Source: Bacteroidales bacterium (GTDB lineage: Bacteria; Bacteroidota; Bacteroidia; Bacteroidales; P3). From it: a stretch of 64,000 nucleotides of DNA. Under the pieces are notes generated by a model. That model saw only the letters and a list, made by a program, of their open reading frames with translations. It was not told where the DNA came from and ran no database searches. The stretch covers positions 1-64,000 of the forward strand of contig JAFSQF010000004.1 in assembly GCA_017446745.1 (NCBI GenBank). Reading direction: 5' to 3'. Both the position numbers and the translations under genes were made by a program. Every line of letters starts with the position of its first letter. Position 1 is the first letter of the stretch. Below are positions 52,336 through 60,745 of the stretch, piece after piece.

Positions 52336-54078
52336 ATGGACGACTATAAGCTTATCCCATACGGTATTTCCGATTTCGCACAACTGAGGGACGAAAACAA
52401 ATATTATGTCGACAAAACAATGTACCTCCCTCGTATGGAAACGGCTGGCAATTTCCTTTTTTTGATTCGTCCACGTCGTTTTGGCAAGAGTTTGTTCATG
52501 AGTATGATGCAGTATTACTACGATGTTAACCGAAAAGACGATTTCGAGCGTCTTTTCGGTGGGCTGTGGATTGCTGACCATACTACATCGCTGCAAGGTC
52601 GCTTTGAGGTGCTGAGACTCGATTTTTCGCAAGTGAGTGGAAACATGGAGCTTTTGCAAGAATCTTTCAACGAATACAGCAACTTGATGCTTGATGACTT
52701 TATTGACAGGTATGCTGCTTATTATTCCGATGGCTACGCAGAGAAAGGCCACGCTTTGCATGGTTATATGGTCAAGCTTGGATATATAGCCAACATGGCT
52801 CGCCGCGAGGGACATAAGCTGTACCTCATTATCGACGAGTACGACAACTTCACCAACAACGTCCTCAACGAGAAAGGCGAAGCCGTCTATCATGCTCTGA
52901 CCCATGCTTCGGGCTTCTACCGCGATGTCTTCAAGCTCTTCAAGGGCAATTTCGACCGCATACTGATGGTGGGTGTCAGCTCGGTGACCCTCGACGACGT
53001 CACCAGCGGCTACAACATCGCCACGAACATCACCATGGACCCGCGCTTCAACATGATGCTGGGCTTTTCGGAGACTGAGGTCCGCGAGATGATACGCTAC
53101 TACCAGTCGGTTGGGGCCGTCACCGCCGACGAGGAGACCCTCGTCAAGGAGATGATGCCCTGGTATGACAACTACTGCTTCTCGGAAGACTCCATCTTCA
53201 TCGACCCGAAGCTCTTCAACAGTGATATGGTGCTCTATTATATGCAGAATATCATAGCTTTTGGCAAGGCTCCCAAAAACATGATCGACAACAACACTCG
53301 CACGGACTATATGAAGATGAACAAGCTCCTCCAGCTCGACAAGCTGGAGAAGGTGGAGAGCTACAATGGGGTGCGGCGCGGCATGCTCTACAAGATAGCG
53401 CAGGACGGCGAGATCCTCGAGAACGTCAACCTCTCTTTCCCAGCCTACCGCATGGCCGACAAGGAGAACTTCGTCAGCCTGCTCTTCTTCTACGGCATGC
53501 TCACCGTCGGTGAGCCCTACGGCGCCAAGACCCGCCTGATAATACCCAACAACAACGTCCGTCTGCAATACTACGACTACCTTTTGCGTGCCTACCAGGA
53601 GATAGCGGCCATAGATGTGAGCGAGATAAGCAACGCTTACGATGAAGCTGCACTGCGGGGCAACTGGGAACCGATGATCAAAGCCCTTGCCGACGCCTAC
53701 GAGCAGACGACGAGCGTGCGTCAGCTGATAGAGGGCGAGTACAACCTGCAGGGCTTCATGAATGCCTACCTATCGTTGAACCCCTACTATTTCGTGGCCC
53801 CCGAGATGGAGCTGGCTCATGGCTACTGCGACTTCTTCCTGATGCCCAACCTTAGGCGGTGGCCTATGGTGAAGCACAGCTTCATCCTTGAGCTGAAATA
53901 TCTGAAGACCGACGCCACCGAAGCCGAGACCGCCACGCAGTGGCGCGAGGCCGAAGCCCAGATCCGCCGCTATGCCGCCGCCCCCAGGGTGCGCCAGATG
54001 ACTGATGGCACCGTACTCCACCCCATCGTTATGCAGTTCCGCGGCTATAGAATGGAACGCTTCGGTGAAGTGAAATAA
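52336..54078 (+). CDS. AAA-ATPase-like/PD-(D/E)XK nuclease superfamily protein (DUF1703 type)
   Basis: 580 residues. N-terminal AAA-ATPase-like domain: YYVDKTMYLPRM, a reduced P-loop IRPRRFGKSLFMS, and Walker B LYLIIDEYDNF near residue 175. The C-terminal part, from ~380 on, ends in a PD-(D/E)XK-type core with GYCDFFLMPN and FILELKYLK. Many Bacteroidota genomes hold several such genes; no function has been settled, though nuclease or defence-like roles have been suggested. It stands alone and is followed by a strong terminator. The ATPase motifs keep the Lys and the DE pair. Confidence 0.85.
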   Translation: MDDYKLIPYGISDFAQLRDENKYYVDKTMYLPRMETAGNFLFLIRPRRFGKSLFMSMMQYYYDVNRKDDFERLFGGLWIADHTTSLQGRFEVLRLDFSQVSGNMELLQESFNEYSNLMLDDFIDRYAAYYSDGYAEKGHALHGYMVKLGYIANMARREGHKLYLIIDEYDNFTNNVLNEKGEAVYHALTHASGFYRDVFKLFKGNFDRILMVGVSSVTLDDVTSGYNIATNITMDPRFNMMLGFSETEVREMIRYYQSVGAVTADEETLVKEMMPWYDNYCFSEDSIFIDPKLFNSDMVLYYMQNIIAFGKAPKNMIDNNTRTDYMKMNKLLQLDKLEKVESYNGVRRGMLYKIAQDGEILENVNLSFPAYRMADKENFVSLLFFYGMLTVGEPYGAKTRLIIPNNNVRLQYYDYLLRAYQEIAAIDVSEISNAYDEAALRGNWEPMIKALADAYEQTTSVRQLIEGEYNLQGFMNAYLSLNPYYFVAPEMELAHGYCDFFLMPNLRRWPMVKHSFILELKYLKTDATEAETATQWREAEAQIRRYAAAPRVRQMTDGTVLHPIVMQFRGYRMERFGEVK

Positions 54079-54114
54079 AAAAAGCGCCGGCCATTTGCCG
54101 GCGCTTCTTTTTAA
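54077..54114. terminator. Bidirectional terminator
   Basis: AGCGCCGGC (54083-54091) pairs with GCCGGCGCT (54097-54105). Same stem as 38898-38920. Confidence 0.9.
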
Positions 54115-54156
54115 GACATCATTCCTGCTTTGCAGCGAAAACCATGGTATGGCGTT

Positions 54157-54636
54157 TTAGAAGCAGAAACGGATGCCGAGGGCGATGTCGCCCCAATGGA
54201 AGTCCATGCCGTCGCTGTAGGGGTTGATGATGTTGAGGCGCGGACGGATGTCGAGCGAGAGCTGCAGAGGAACAGCGTTGAACTTGTACTCGAGACCGGC
54301 CTGGCCGGCTACTCCAAGGGCGAAGTCGCCGTCGCCATCGTGGCCATTATCCCATGTGACGATGGTAAGACCAGCACCGACACCCGCATACCAGCCGAAG
54401 TTGCCAGAGATGGAGCCTCTCCATTGGTAGATGCCGACGAGGTTAATGTCGTTCCAGTAGTCGCCATCATGCCATCCAAGGTCGAGCTCCAGACGGTTGC
54501 TCCCCAAATCGTGCTGCCACGAGAGTTCGGTACCAAAACCCTGGCCGCCACCAAGGCGGACACCGAGGTTGTTCTGTGCGTTGACAGTCATTGAAAGTGC
54601 AAAGACTGCAACAAGTGCTAAGAATAATTTTTTCAT
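54157..54636 (-). CDS. Small outer membrane beta-barrel protein
   Basis: 159 residues with a signal peptide (MKKLFLALVAVFALSMTVNA). The mature part has alternating strands rich in Gly, Trp and aromatic residues (LGVRLGGGQGFGTELSWQHD, GNFGWYAGVGAGLTIVTWDN) and ends in GIRFCF, the terminal aromatic typical of outer membrane barrels. It resembles the OmpW/OMP_b-brl family in size. It lies 43 bases after the coiled-coil gene. Function unknown. Confidence 0.8.
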   Translation of the reverse strand: MKKLFLALVAVFALSMTVNAQNNLGVRLGGGQGFGTELSWQHDLGSNRLELDLGWHDGDYWNDINLVGIYQWRGSISGNFGWYAGVGAGLTIVTWDNGHDGDGDFALGVAGQAGLEYKFNAVPLQLSLDIRPRLNIINPYSDGMDFHWGDIALGIRFCF

Positions 54637-54679
54637 TTTTTTTGATTTATTAATTTATGTGATTAAAAAAATAATATGC

Positions 54680-56530
54680 TTAGTTTACGCCCATGTGGAG
54701 CTTGATTTGGTTGGGGTCTTTGACGCCTTTGAGGCGGATGTTGTACTGTTCGCGCTCAATGGAGCCGCTAATCTCGTCGAATTTTGCCTGCATGGCCAGC
54801 ACCTCTTCCTGGTGTTGGATATAGCTGTTGATGTCGGCCTCGCTGAGGATTTGCAGCTCGCTGTCGTAGGTCTTCAGCAGCCGTTCGTAGGCCTTGGAGA
54901 TATGCTTAAAGTCTTTGAATGCCTGCTTGAATTTCTTGGAATTGTTTTCGATAGTGATATTGCTCGTGATGATGGCCTGAAATTTGTTCTGGACCTCGAT
55001 GAAGTGGTTAAGGAGCTTGATGAAGTCCAATCCTGAGGCTTCGGTGTTGAAGTGAGGGCTGAAATCGGTGTATTTGAGCATCTGCTTGTAGCCGGTGGTC
55101 AACCCTTTTGGGGCACCCTTTGCGCTGTTGATTATGTCGGAGGTCTTGGCGATATTCAGGCGAATGTCGATGATTCTGACGTAGAGTTGCTGTACGCGTT
55201 CGAACTCGTCGAGGTCTTGGTTGAAATGGTCGGCACTGGCCTGGTTGATGAATTTAGGCACCAGGTCGGTGGCGGCAAGGAGCTCTTTGTAGGAGGTGGC
55301 TACGTCGGCGATGACTTTGGGACAGGAGGCAAGAATGGAGTCGCTGCGGTTTTGTATGGTGTCGAGGCGGCTGACCACAGCGGTGTACTCGTGTTGCATG
55401 GTGATGAAACCATGCAGGTTCTCGACAAATTTATCGGCATCGGCGATGTCGGTGTAGCGAGGCACCAGACTTGTCTCGCCCAAAAGGTTGCCGTAGGAAT
55501 TGTAGACGTCCTTATGCTTCTTGCTACATTTGATTTGCAGGGTGTTGCTGTTGCGCTGAATGGTGTCGCGCAACTGGATGACCTGAAGGTAGCTTTGTTG
55601 CACGTAGAGTATATTCTGTTGATTTTTTACGTATTCGTTGTACTCTGCTATGGAGGCGAAAATGACGGGGTTGTGGAATTTCTTGAAGGCGTTGAGGTAG
55701 GATTTGTAGACCTCGTTGTGGTCTTTGCCGGCGCGAATGCGCAGCTTGTTGGGGAAAGCGTTGAAGCGGTTGCTGAAAGAGTTGACACCCAAGAGGCTGT
55801 CGATGACCTGCATCTGGAAATGCTGAAGCTCGTCGAGCTCGCGGAAATAGTTGTCGGTGGCGTTTTCCTTGGTCAGCTCATATTTGTTGTAGACGGCAAG
55901 ATAGGCATAGCGAATGTCGGAGAGTTCCTTTTTCTTGGCCTTGTCGGAGATGCCGCGACCGTCGCAGGTGTTGAGGATCTCGTTGTTGAGCAGGCGAATG
56001 GTGTCGCGATAGTTGGAGAGGCGTTGGCTGCGCTCAATCTCAATGCGCAGGGCCTCTTGACGTGCACGTTCTTCGGCAAGGCGACGTTCCTCCTCCAAGC
56101 GAATCTGCTCGAGGCGGTCGTAGTTGTCGGCATTGATACGCAGCAGCTCCTCAACATTCTCGAGGCGGGAAAGGACGGTGGCGGCATCGTTGATGCAATG
56201 GGTCTCGTCAAGCCAAATAATCTGACCTTCGCGAACATAGTCGTTGTTGATGCTGTTGATGAGCTGCCGCACCCTGAGGCGCTGCTGCCGGCACCACTGG
56301 CTCATGAGCGGGAGAGCGTTGGGTTCGACGTGCTCGATGCTGTCCATGATGCCCTGCAGATTCTCGTTGTTGTTGACCAAGCGGAGGTCGATCTTGTAAC
56401 CCGGACAGAGACTTTTGGCACTCATGTAGGTTATTTCGATGGTGTCGACGTCCTGACCGGAGGCCGATAGTGGGAAAAAGAGCCAGAGGAAAGCAAAGGA
56501 GACTATTGTCTTGCGTAGGATTTTTTTCAT
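54680..56530 (-). CDS. Exported coiled-coil protein of unknown function
   Basis: 616 residues from the Met at 56530, with a signal peptide (MKKILRKTIVSFAFLWLFFP) and mature start near QDVDTIEITY. The rest is almost wholly alpha-helical and charged, with long heptad-like runs (LEQIRLEEERRLAEERARQE; repeated YNEYVKNQQNILYVQQSYLQ). Repeating segments of ~90 residues around RYTDIADADKFVENLHGF and VPKFINQASADHFNQDLDEF suggest spectrin-like repeats. Its start overlaps the stop of the PurF-like gene (bases 56527-56530). An earlier in-frame Met at 56638 would overlap that gene by 112 bases. Function unknown. Confidence 0.75.
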   Translation of the reverse strand: MKKILRKTIVSFAFLWLFFPLSASGQDVDTIEITYMSAKSLCPGYKIDLRLVNNNENLQGIMDSIEHVEPNALPLMSQWCRQQRLRVRQLINSINNDYVREGQIIWLDETHCINDAATVLSRLENVEELLRINADNYDRLEQIRLEEERRLAEERARQEALRIEIERSQRLSNYRDTIRLLNNEILNTCDGRGISDKAKKKELSDIRYAYLAVYNKYELTKENATDNYFRELDELQHFQMQVIDSLLGVNSFSNRFNAFPNKLRIRAGKDHNEVYKSYLNAFKKFHNPVIFASIAEYNEYVKNQQNILYVQQSYLQVIQLRDTIQRNSNTLQIKCSKKHKDVYNSYGNLLGETSLVPRYTDIADADKFVENLHGFITMQHEYTAVVSRLDTIQNRSDSILASCPKVIADVATSYKELLAATDLVPKFINQASADHFNQDLDEFERVQQLYVRIIDIRLNIAKTSDIINSAKGAPKGLTTGYKQMLKYTDFSPHFNTEASGLDFIKLLNHFIEVQNKFQAIITSNITIENNSKKFKQAFKDFKHISKAYERLLKTYDSELQILSEADINSYIQHQEEVLAMQAKFDEISGSIEREQYNIRLKGVKDPNQIKLHMGVN

Positions 56531-57972
56531 TTCAGTTCCAAAGCGAGTTGATTGATGTCGGGGCTTGTGATGTCGAAGCTGGAGCCGTCGAAACAGTGGG
56601 TGCACACCTTCTGCTTGGGCAGACCGATGGCGTTGCATAAGGTGTCCAGACTGTTGAATTTAAGAGAATCAACACCAATGTGTTGGCGTATCTTTTCTAC
56701 CATGGCTGCATATTCCTTGGTGGTGCTGTCGCGGTAGGCCTCGAGATTGCGGATTACGCCGCCCTCGAGTTCTTCGATGCAGCGGCGGGCAATGAGCTCC
56801 ATGTCGGTCTTGGAGGCGGAGAAATTGAGGAAAGAGCAGCCGTGGATGAGAGGAGGGCAGCTGATGCGGATGTGGACGCGACGCACGCCGCTGCCATAGA
56901 GCATCTTGACCTGGTCGCGGAGCTGTGTGCCGCGCACGATGCTGTCGTCGCAGAACACCACATCCTTGCCTTCGAGGACTTTGCGGCTGGGTATTAGCTT
57001 CATGCGCGCCACGAGGTTGCGCGATTCCTGATTGACGGGCATGAAACTGCGCGACCATGTGGGGGTGTATTTCAATATGCCGCGTTTGTAGGGGATGCCT
57101 TTGCCAGCGGAGTAGCCTATGGCCATGCCGATGCCGGAGTCGGGGATGGCCGAGACGTAGTCGGCCTCGACATCGTCGGCCTGCCCCATGGCAAGGCCGA
57201 GCTGGTAGCGTACCTCTTCGGCGTTGATGTCCTCGTATTGAGCAGCAGGATAGCCATAGTAGATCCACAGGAAGGAGCAAATCTGCATCTTGTCGGAGGG
57301 CGGCAAGATCTGGGAGATGCCGTTGGGGCCGATAAGGATGGCCTCGCCCGGGGCTACATAACGTATGGTCTGGAAGCCAAGGTTGATGTAGGAATGGCTC
57401 TCGGAGGCCACGGCATAGTCGGTGTCGCGGCGACCCACAACGAGGGGGGTGCGCCCCAGGAAGTCGCGCGCGGCGATGATGCCGTTGTCGGTGAGGATGA
57501 GCATGGAGACGCTACCTTTAACGTGGCGGTAGACGTTGCGGATGCCGTCGGCGAAGTCTTGCCCCTGTGTGATGAGGAGTGCCACGAGCTCGGTGGGATT
57601 TGTGCCGCCCATGCTGAGTTCGGTGAACTGCTGACGCTTCTCAAGGCAAAGCTGCTCCAACTCTGGCATATTGTTGATTTTGCTGACGGTGCAAACGGCA
57701 AAACGACCGAGATGGGAGTTGACGACGATGGGCTGGGGGTCGGTGTCGCTGATGACGCCGATGCCCATATTGCCGAGCATCTCGCGCATGTCGTCGGTGA
57801 ATTTAGTGCGGAAATAAGAATTTTGGATATTGTGGATGTTGAGGTGCATGGTACCGTTGTCGTTGGTGCTGACGCCAGCGCGACGAGTGCCGAGATGCGA
57901 GTGGTAGTCTGTGCCATAGAAAAGGTCGGTGGCACAGGGATTTTTGGTGACAACACCGAAGAGGCCGCTCAT
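56527..57972 (-). CDS. PurF-like protein lacking the glutaminase nucleophile
   Basis: 481 residues from the Met at 57972. The fold is amidophosphoribosyltransferase: an N-terminal Ntn-glutaminase-like domain (FYGTDYHSHLGTRRAGVSTN, DNGIIAARDFLGRTPLVVG) and a C-terminal PRPP-binding domain with DVVFCDDSIVRGTQ (about 333-346). True PurF starts Met-Cys, the Cys becoming the catalytic N-terminal residue; here the second residue is Ser (MSGLFG). Bacteroidota are known to carry such an extra PurF paralogue beside the real one, so it may use ammonia or serve another role. It overlaps the coiled-coil gene by four bases. Confidence 0.82.
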   Translation of the reverse strand: MSGLFGVVTKNPCATDLFYGTDYHSHLGTRRAGVSTNDNGTMHLNIHNIQNSYFRTKFTDDMREMLGNMGIGVISDTDPQPIVVNSHLGRFAVCTVSKINNMPELEQLCLEKRQQFTELSMGGTNPTELVALLITQGQDFADGIRNVYRHVKGSVSMLILTDNGIIAARDFLGRTPLVVGRRDTDYAVASESHSYINLGFQTIRYVAPGEAILIGPNGISQILPPSDKMQICSFLWIYYGYPAAQYEDINAEEVRYQLGLAMGQADDVEADYVSAIPDSGIGMAIGYSAGKGIPYKRGILKYTPTWSRSFMPVNQESRNLVARMKLIPSRKVLEGKDVVFCDDSIVRGTQLRDQVKMLYGSGVRRVHIRISCPPLIHGCSFLNFSASKTDMELIARRCIEELEGGVIRNLEAYRDSTTKEYAAMVEKIRQHIGVDSLKFNSLDTLCNAIGLPKQKVCTHCFDGSSFDITSPDINQLALELK

Positions 57973-58025
57973 AATTTGTTGTTTTTTAAGATTATAATTT
58001 GAGTATATGATGAAATTTAAAAGTG

Positions 58026-58033
58026 CAAAAATA
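58026..58033 (-). promoter_or_regulatory. -7 element of the PurF-like operon
   Basis: CAAAAATA on the top strand is TATTTTTG on the bottom strand, 54 bases before the start. Confidence 0.45.
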
Positions 58034-58077
58034 GTCAAAAAAAATATTATGGCACCCTATGGCACGTCTATTTTTTT

Positions 58078-59388
58078 TCAACAATTTTCAAACACCTCGT
58101 CGTCGGGGACGAAGCGGGAAAGCGTGAATGGTGTTATCGTGTTGATTAGGTCGGCATTAGCATGGCGTCGGACTCGTATATAATTGTCGGTGAAACCGTA
58201 CATCATGTCTTTTTTGATGTCGCTCTCCCAAAGCACGGGACGAGACTTGCCCTGCTGGCTGAGGTAGAAGGCCTCTTTCTTGGCGTCGGAGATCTGCTGC
58301 AGGCGACGGCTGTGCTCGCGGCGATGGTGCACGGGGATGCGCCCCTCCATACGGAGGGCCGCGGTGTTGGGGCGTTCGCTGAAGGTGAAGACGTGCAGAT
58401 AGGAGATTGGCAGGCTGTTGACGAAAGCGCAAACCTTATCGAACTCGGCGTCGTCCTCGCCGTTGAAGCCCGCCATGATGTCGGTGGCGATGCAAGCGTC
58501 GGGCATGGCGGACTTGATGCGGAGGAGCAGGCTGGCGTAGAACGTGGTGTCGTAGCGGCGGTGCATGAGCCGCAACACCTTGTCGCTGCCCGACTGGAGA
58601 GGGATGTGGAAGTGGGGCAGGAAGGCTCGGGAATGCGCCACGAACTGGATGATGTCGTCGGTGATGAGGTTCGGCTCGATGCTGGAGATGCGGAAGCGCT
58701 CGATGCCTTCAAGAGTGTCGAGACGTCGCAGCAGGTCGAGCAGTGTCTCGCCATGGTTGGCTCCGAAAGTGCCGGTGTTGACGCCGGTAAGCACCACCTC
58801 TTTTGCACCGCTTTGTGCTATCTGGCGCGCCATGGTCATGGTCTCTTCCACCGTGGCGCTCCTGGCGCGTCCTCGGGCGAATGGTATGGCGCAGTAGGAA
58901 CAGAAATAGTCGCAGCCGTCCTGGATTTTGAAGAAGGTGCGTGTGCGGTCGGCATGGGAATAGGCGAGGTGGAAGTTGGAAACGTCGGTGATGGTTGGCT
59001 CGCCATCAGATACAATATCGTTCGAGGCAATGCTTGGGTTGGAAATGTGCCGCAATAGGTTGTTGACGTAATGGAGGAGGTTGTGCTTCTGGTCGTTGCC
59101 GAGGATGATGTCGACACCCTCAATTTTTTTTATCTCGTCGGCGGCGTTCTGGGCGAAGCACCCCACCACGGCCACTATGGCGTTGGGATTCTTGGCAATA
59201 GCCTGCCGGATGGCATTGCGGCATTTCTTTTCCGCCACGGCGGTGACGGTGCAGGTGTTGACAACGTAGAGGTCGGCATTGTCGGTAAAGTCGGCCTGCC
59301 TCCAGCCGGCATTAATGAACTGCGAGAGAATATGAGAGGTTTCGGCGAAATTGAGTTTGCAACCAAGGGTGTGAACGGCGATTAACAT
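58078..59388 (-). CDS. mtaB: tRNA ms2t6A37 methylthiotransferase
   Basis: Radical SAM enzyme that adds a methylthio group to t6A37 of tRNA. 436 residues with three parts: an N-terminal UPF0004 domain holding Cys residues of the second cluster (TLGCKLNFAE, VNTCTVTAVAEKKC, VVGCFAQ), a radical SAM core with CDYFCSYC (CxxxCxxC, near residue 157), and a C-terminal TRAM-like part. Blocks such as SSIEPNLITDDI, HFHIPLQSGSDKVLRLMHRRY and MAGFNGEDDAEFD are typical. MiaB, the i6A enzyme, is the nearest alternative, but TLGCKLNFAE fits MtaB. Confidence 0.92.
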   Translation of the reverse strand: MLIAVHTLGCKLNFAETSHILSQFINAGWRQADFTDNADLYVVNTCTVTAVAEKKCRNAIRQAIAKNPNAIVAVVGCFAQNAADEIKKIEGVDIILGNDQKHNLLHYVNNLLRHISNPSIASNDIVSDGEPTITDVSNFHLAYSHADRTRTFFKIQDGCDYFCSYCAIPFARGRARSATVEETMTMARQIAQSGAKEVVLTGVNTGTFGANHGETLLDLLRRLDTLEGIERFRISSIEPNLITDDIIQFVAHSRAFLPHFHIPLQSGSDKVLRLMHRRYDTTFYASLLLRIKSAMPDACIATDIMAGFNGEDDAEFDKVCAFVNSLPISYLHVFTFSERPNTAALRMEGRIPVHHRREHSRRLQQISDAKKEAFYLSQQGKSRPVLWESDIKKDMMYGFTDNYIRVRRHANADLINTITPFTLSRFVPDDEVFENC

Positions 59389-59415
59389 CTTTTTTGAAAA
59401 AAAATCTTAAAATGT

Positions 59416-59446
59416 TTTGTCAGTTTTCAGAAATGTAGTAATTTTG
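59416..59446 (+). promoter_or_regulatory. Consensus promoter facing a gene-free gap
   Basis: TTTG at 59416-59419, a 19-base spacer and TAATTTTG at 59439-59446. No gene on the top strand follows. Confidence 0.7.
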
Positions 59447-59452
59447 CAACCG

Positions 59453-59589
59453 ATTTACAAAAGGTTGTCTTTTCCTGTAAGTCGCTAAGTATAAAAAAGA
59501 ATTTTGGAATTGGTTTTCGTAATAATTTGGATTTTGTAATAGTGTTTAATGTGAACCGGGACGATGAGGTATCGTCCCGGTTTTTTTTG
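59453..59589 (+). ncRNA. Candidate small RNA between mtaB and the MORN-like gene
   Basis: A consensus promoter ends at 59446 and an intrinsic terminator ends near 59589, giving a transcript of about 135 bases. It has no open frame of useful length. The body is U/A-rich with the terminator hairpin as its main structure. Both neighbour genes are on the other strand, so it is not a leader. Known families were not recognised. Confidence 0.45.
59554..59589 (+). terminator. Intrinsic terminator of the small RNA candidate
   Basis: AACCGGGACGAT (59554-59565) pairs with ATCGTCCCGGTT (59571-59582) around GAGGT, then a T-run. The T-run is only on the top strand. Confidence 0.85.
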
Positions 59590-59600
59590 TGCGAGTTTTG

Positions 59601-60644
59601 TTATTGCTCGTCCAGCTCGTCGATGCGCTTTAGGGAGCGTACCATGCGCAGGCATTCCTCGTCGGGGAAGATGGTGAATGGCGGCTTGGGCTGGAGGTCG
59701 AGGATGGCGCGACCGTCGGCATCGTTGGCGATGCCGGCAATGCAGCTTGTGTTGGACATGATGCGCTGTTTGCGGTCAAGAATGACAAAGAATTCGTCGC
59801 CGGTGCGTTGGCTGATGAGGTCGGGGCTGTCGGAGCAGGCAAGACGCGAGCCGTCGGTGAGGTAAACCGTGGCTCCGTTGCCTTTCGGGACGATATAGGC
59901 GATGCTATGGACTGATATCCAGCGGTCGTTGGGGGCGTGCAGGAGGATTTCGCGCTCGGTGAGGGCTCCGTTTTGCCACCTTTCGTCCACGGTAAGGATG
60001 CCGCCCTCAAAGTGGCGGTAGTTGCCATCCTTGAGGCCGTCTTTATAGTTCCCGTCGCGCAGCATTTTCCCGTCGTCGCCATATTCGGTCAATCGTCCTT
60101 GCATTATGCCGTTGATGTATGTCCCCGTGATATAGCCGTGCTTGCCGATGCGTTTCCACCAGCGCCCGTGGCGGTGGTTGTCGTTCCAAGTGGCTATCTC
60201 GGCGGTGTCGCCATTGGCGTTGAAGACGATGTGTGCCCCCTGTTTCACGCCCATCTTGTAGCCTGCAATTTTCACCACGCGCCCCTGTTCGTTGTAGATG
60301 GTCCAGATGCTGTCGCGGTTTTTCTGGTTGTAGAAGCCCTTGGCCAGCAGATGCCCTTTCTCGTCGTAGGCCTCATGCTGGCAGAAACGTCCGGGAACGG
60401 TGTAGATGTTGCGGATTTTAAGGGTTCCGTCGGGATAGTAATAGTTGAAAGTGCCTATTTCAAGGCCGTCCTTGAAGTCGCCTTCGAAGATGCGGCTGCC
60501 GTCCTTGTCGGTCTTGATCCAATGGCCTTGCCGGCGCCCTTGCTGGTCTATTTTATTCTGAGCCGGACAAAACGTGGCACTGCAGGACATGACGGTCAGC
60601 GTCGCCGCAATGAAAAAACGGATTACTGTGCAATATTTACTCAT
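59601..60644 (-). CDS. Exported MORN/YwqK-repeat protein
   Basis: 347 residues from the Met at 60644 with an export signal (SKYCTVIRFFIAATLTVMSC) that could be a lipobox-like MSC. The body has repeats of GxWxxY/GxxKxGxxxG type: QGRRQGHWIKTDKDGSRIFE, FKDGLEIGTFNYYYPDGTLK, RVVKIAGYKMGVKQGAHIVF and YKDGLKDGNYRHFEGG. These are YwqK/MORN repeats, found in membrane-linked and antitoxin-annotated proteins. The last ~100 residues have a different character and may bind a partner. Function unknown. The start at 60689 is possible but adds a non-signal leader. Confidence 0.75.
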   Translation of the reverse strand: MSKYCTVIRFFIAATLTVMSCSATFCPAQNKIDQQGRRQGHWIKTDKDGSRIFEGDFKDGLEIGTFNYYYPDGTLKIRNIYTVPGRFCQHEAYDEKGHLLAKGFYNQKNRDSIWTIYNEQGRVVKIAGYKMGVKQGAHIVFNANGDTAEIATWNDNHRHGRWWKRIGKHGYITGTYINGIMQGRLTEYGDDGKMLRDGNYKDGLKDGNYRHFEGGILTVDERWQNGALTEREILLHAPNDRWISVHSIAYIVPKGNGATVYLTDGSRLACSDSPDLISQRTGDEFFVILDRKQRIMSNTSCIAGIANDADGRAILDLQPKPPFTIFPDEECLRMVRSLKRIDELDEQ

Positions 60645-60745
60645 GATAATTAGGTATGTTGAATTGTTTAATCGTTTATTATTTGTCAATAGTATATCAA
60701 TAGATTAGTAGTTAGGTTAGGTGTGGCTTAATGATGAACGATTAG

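Noticed and set aside
56527..57972. Plain purF annotation
   Set aside because: The residue after the start Met is Ser, not the catalytic Cys, so I describe it as a PurF-like paralogue.
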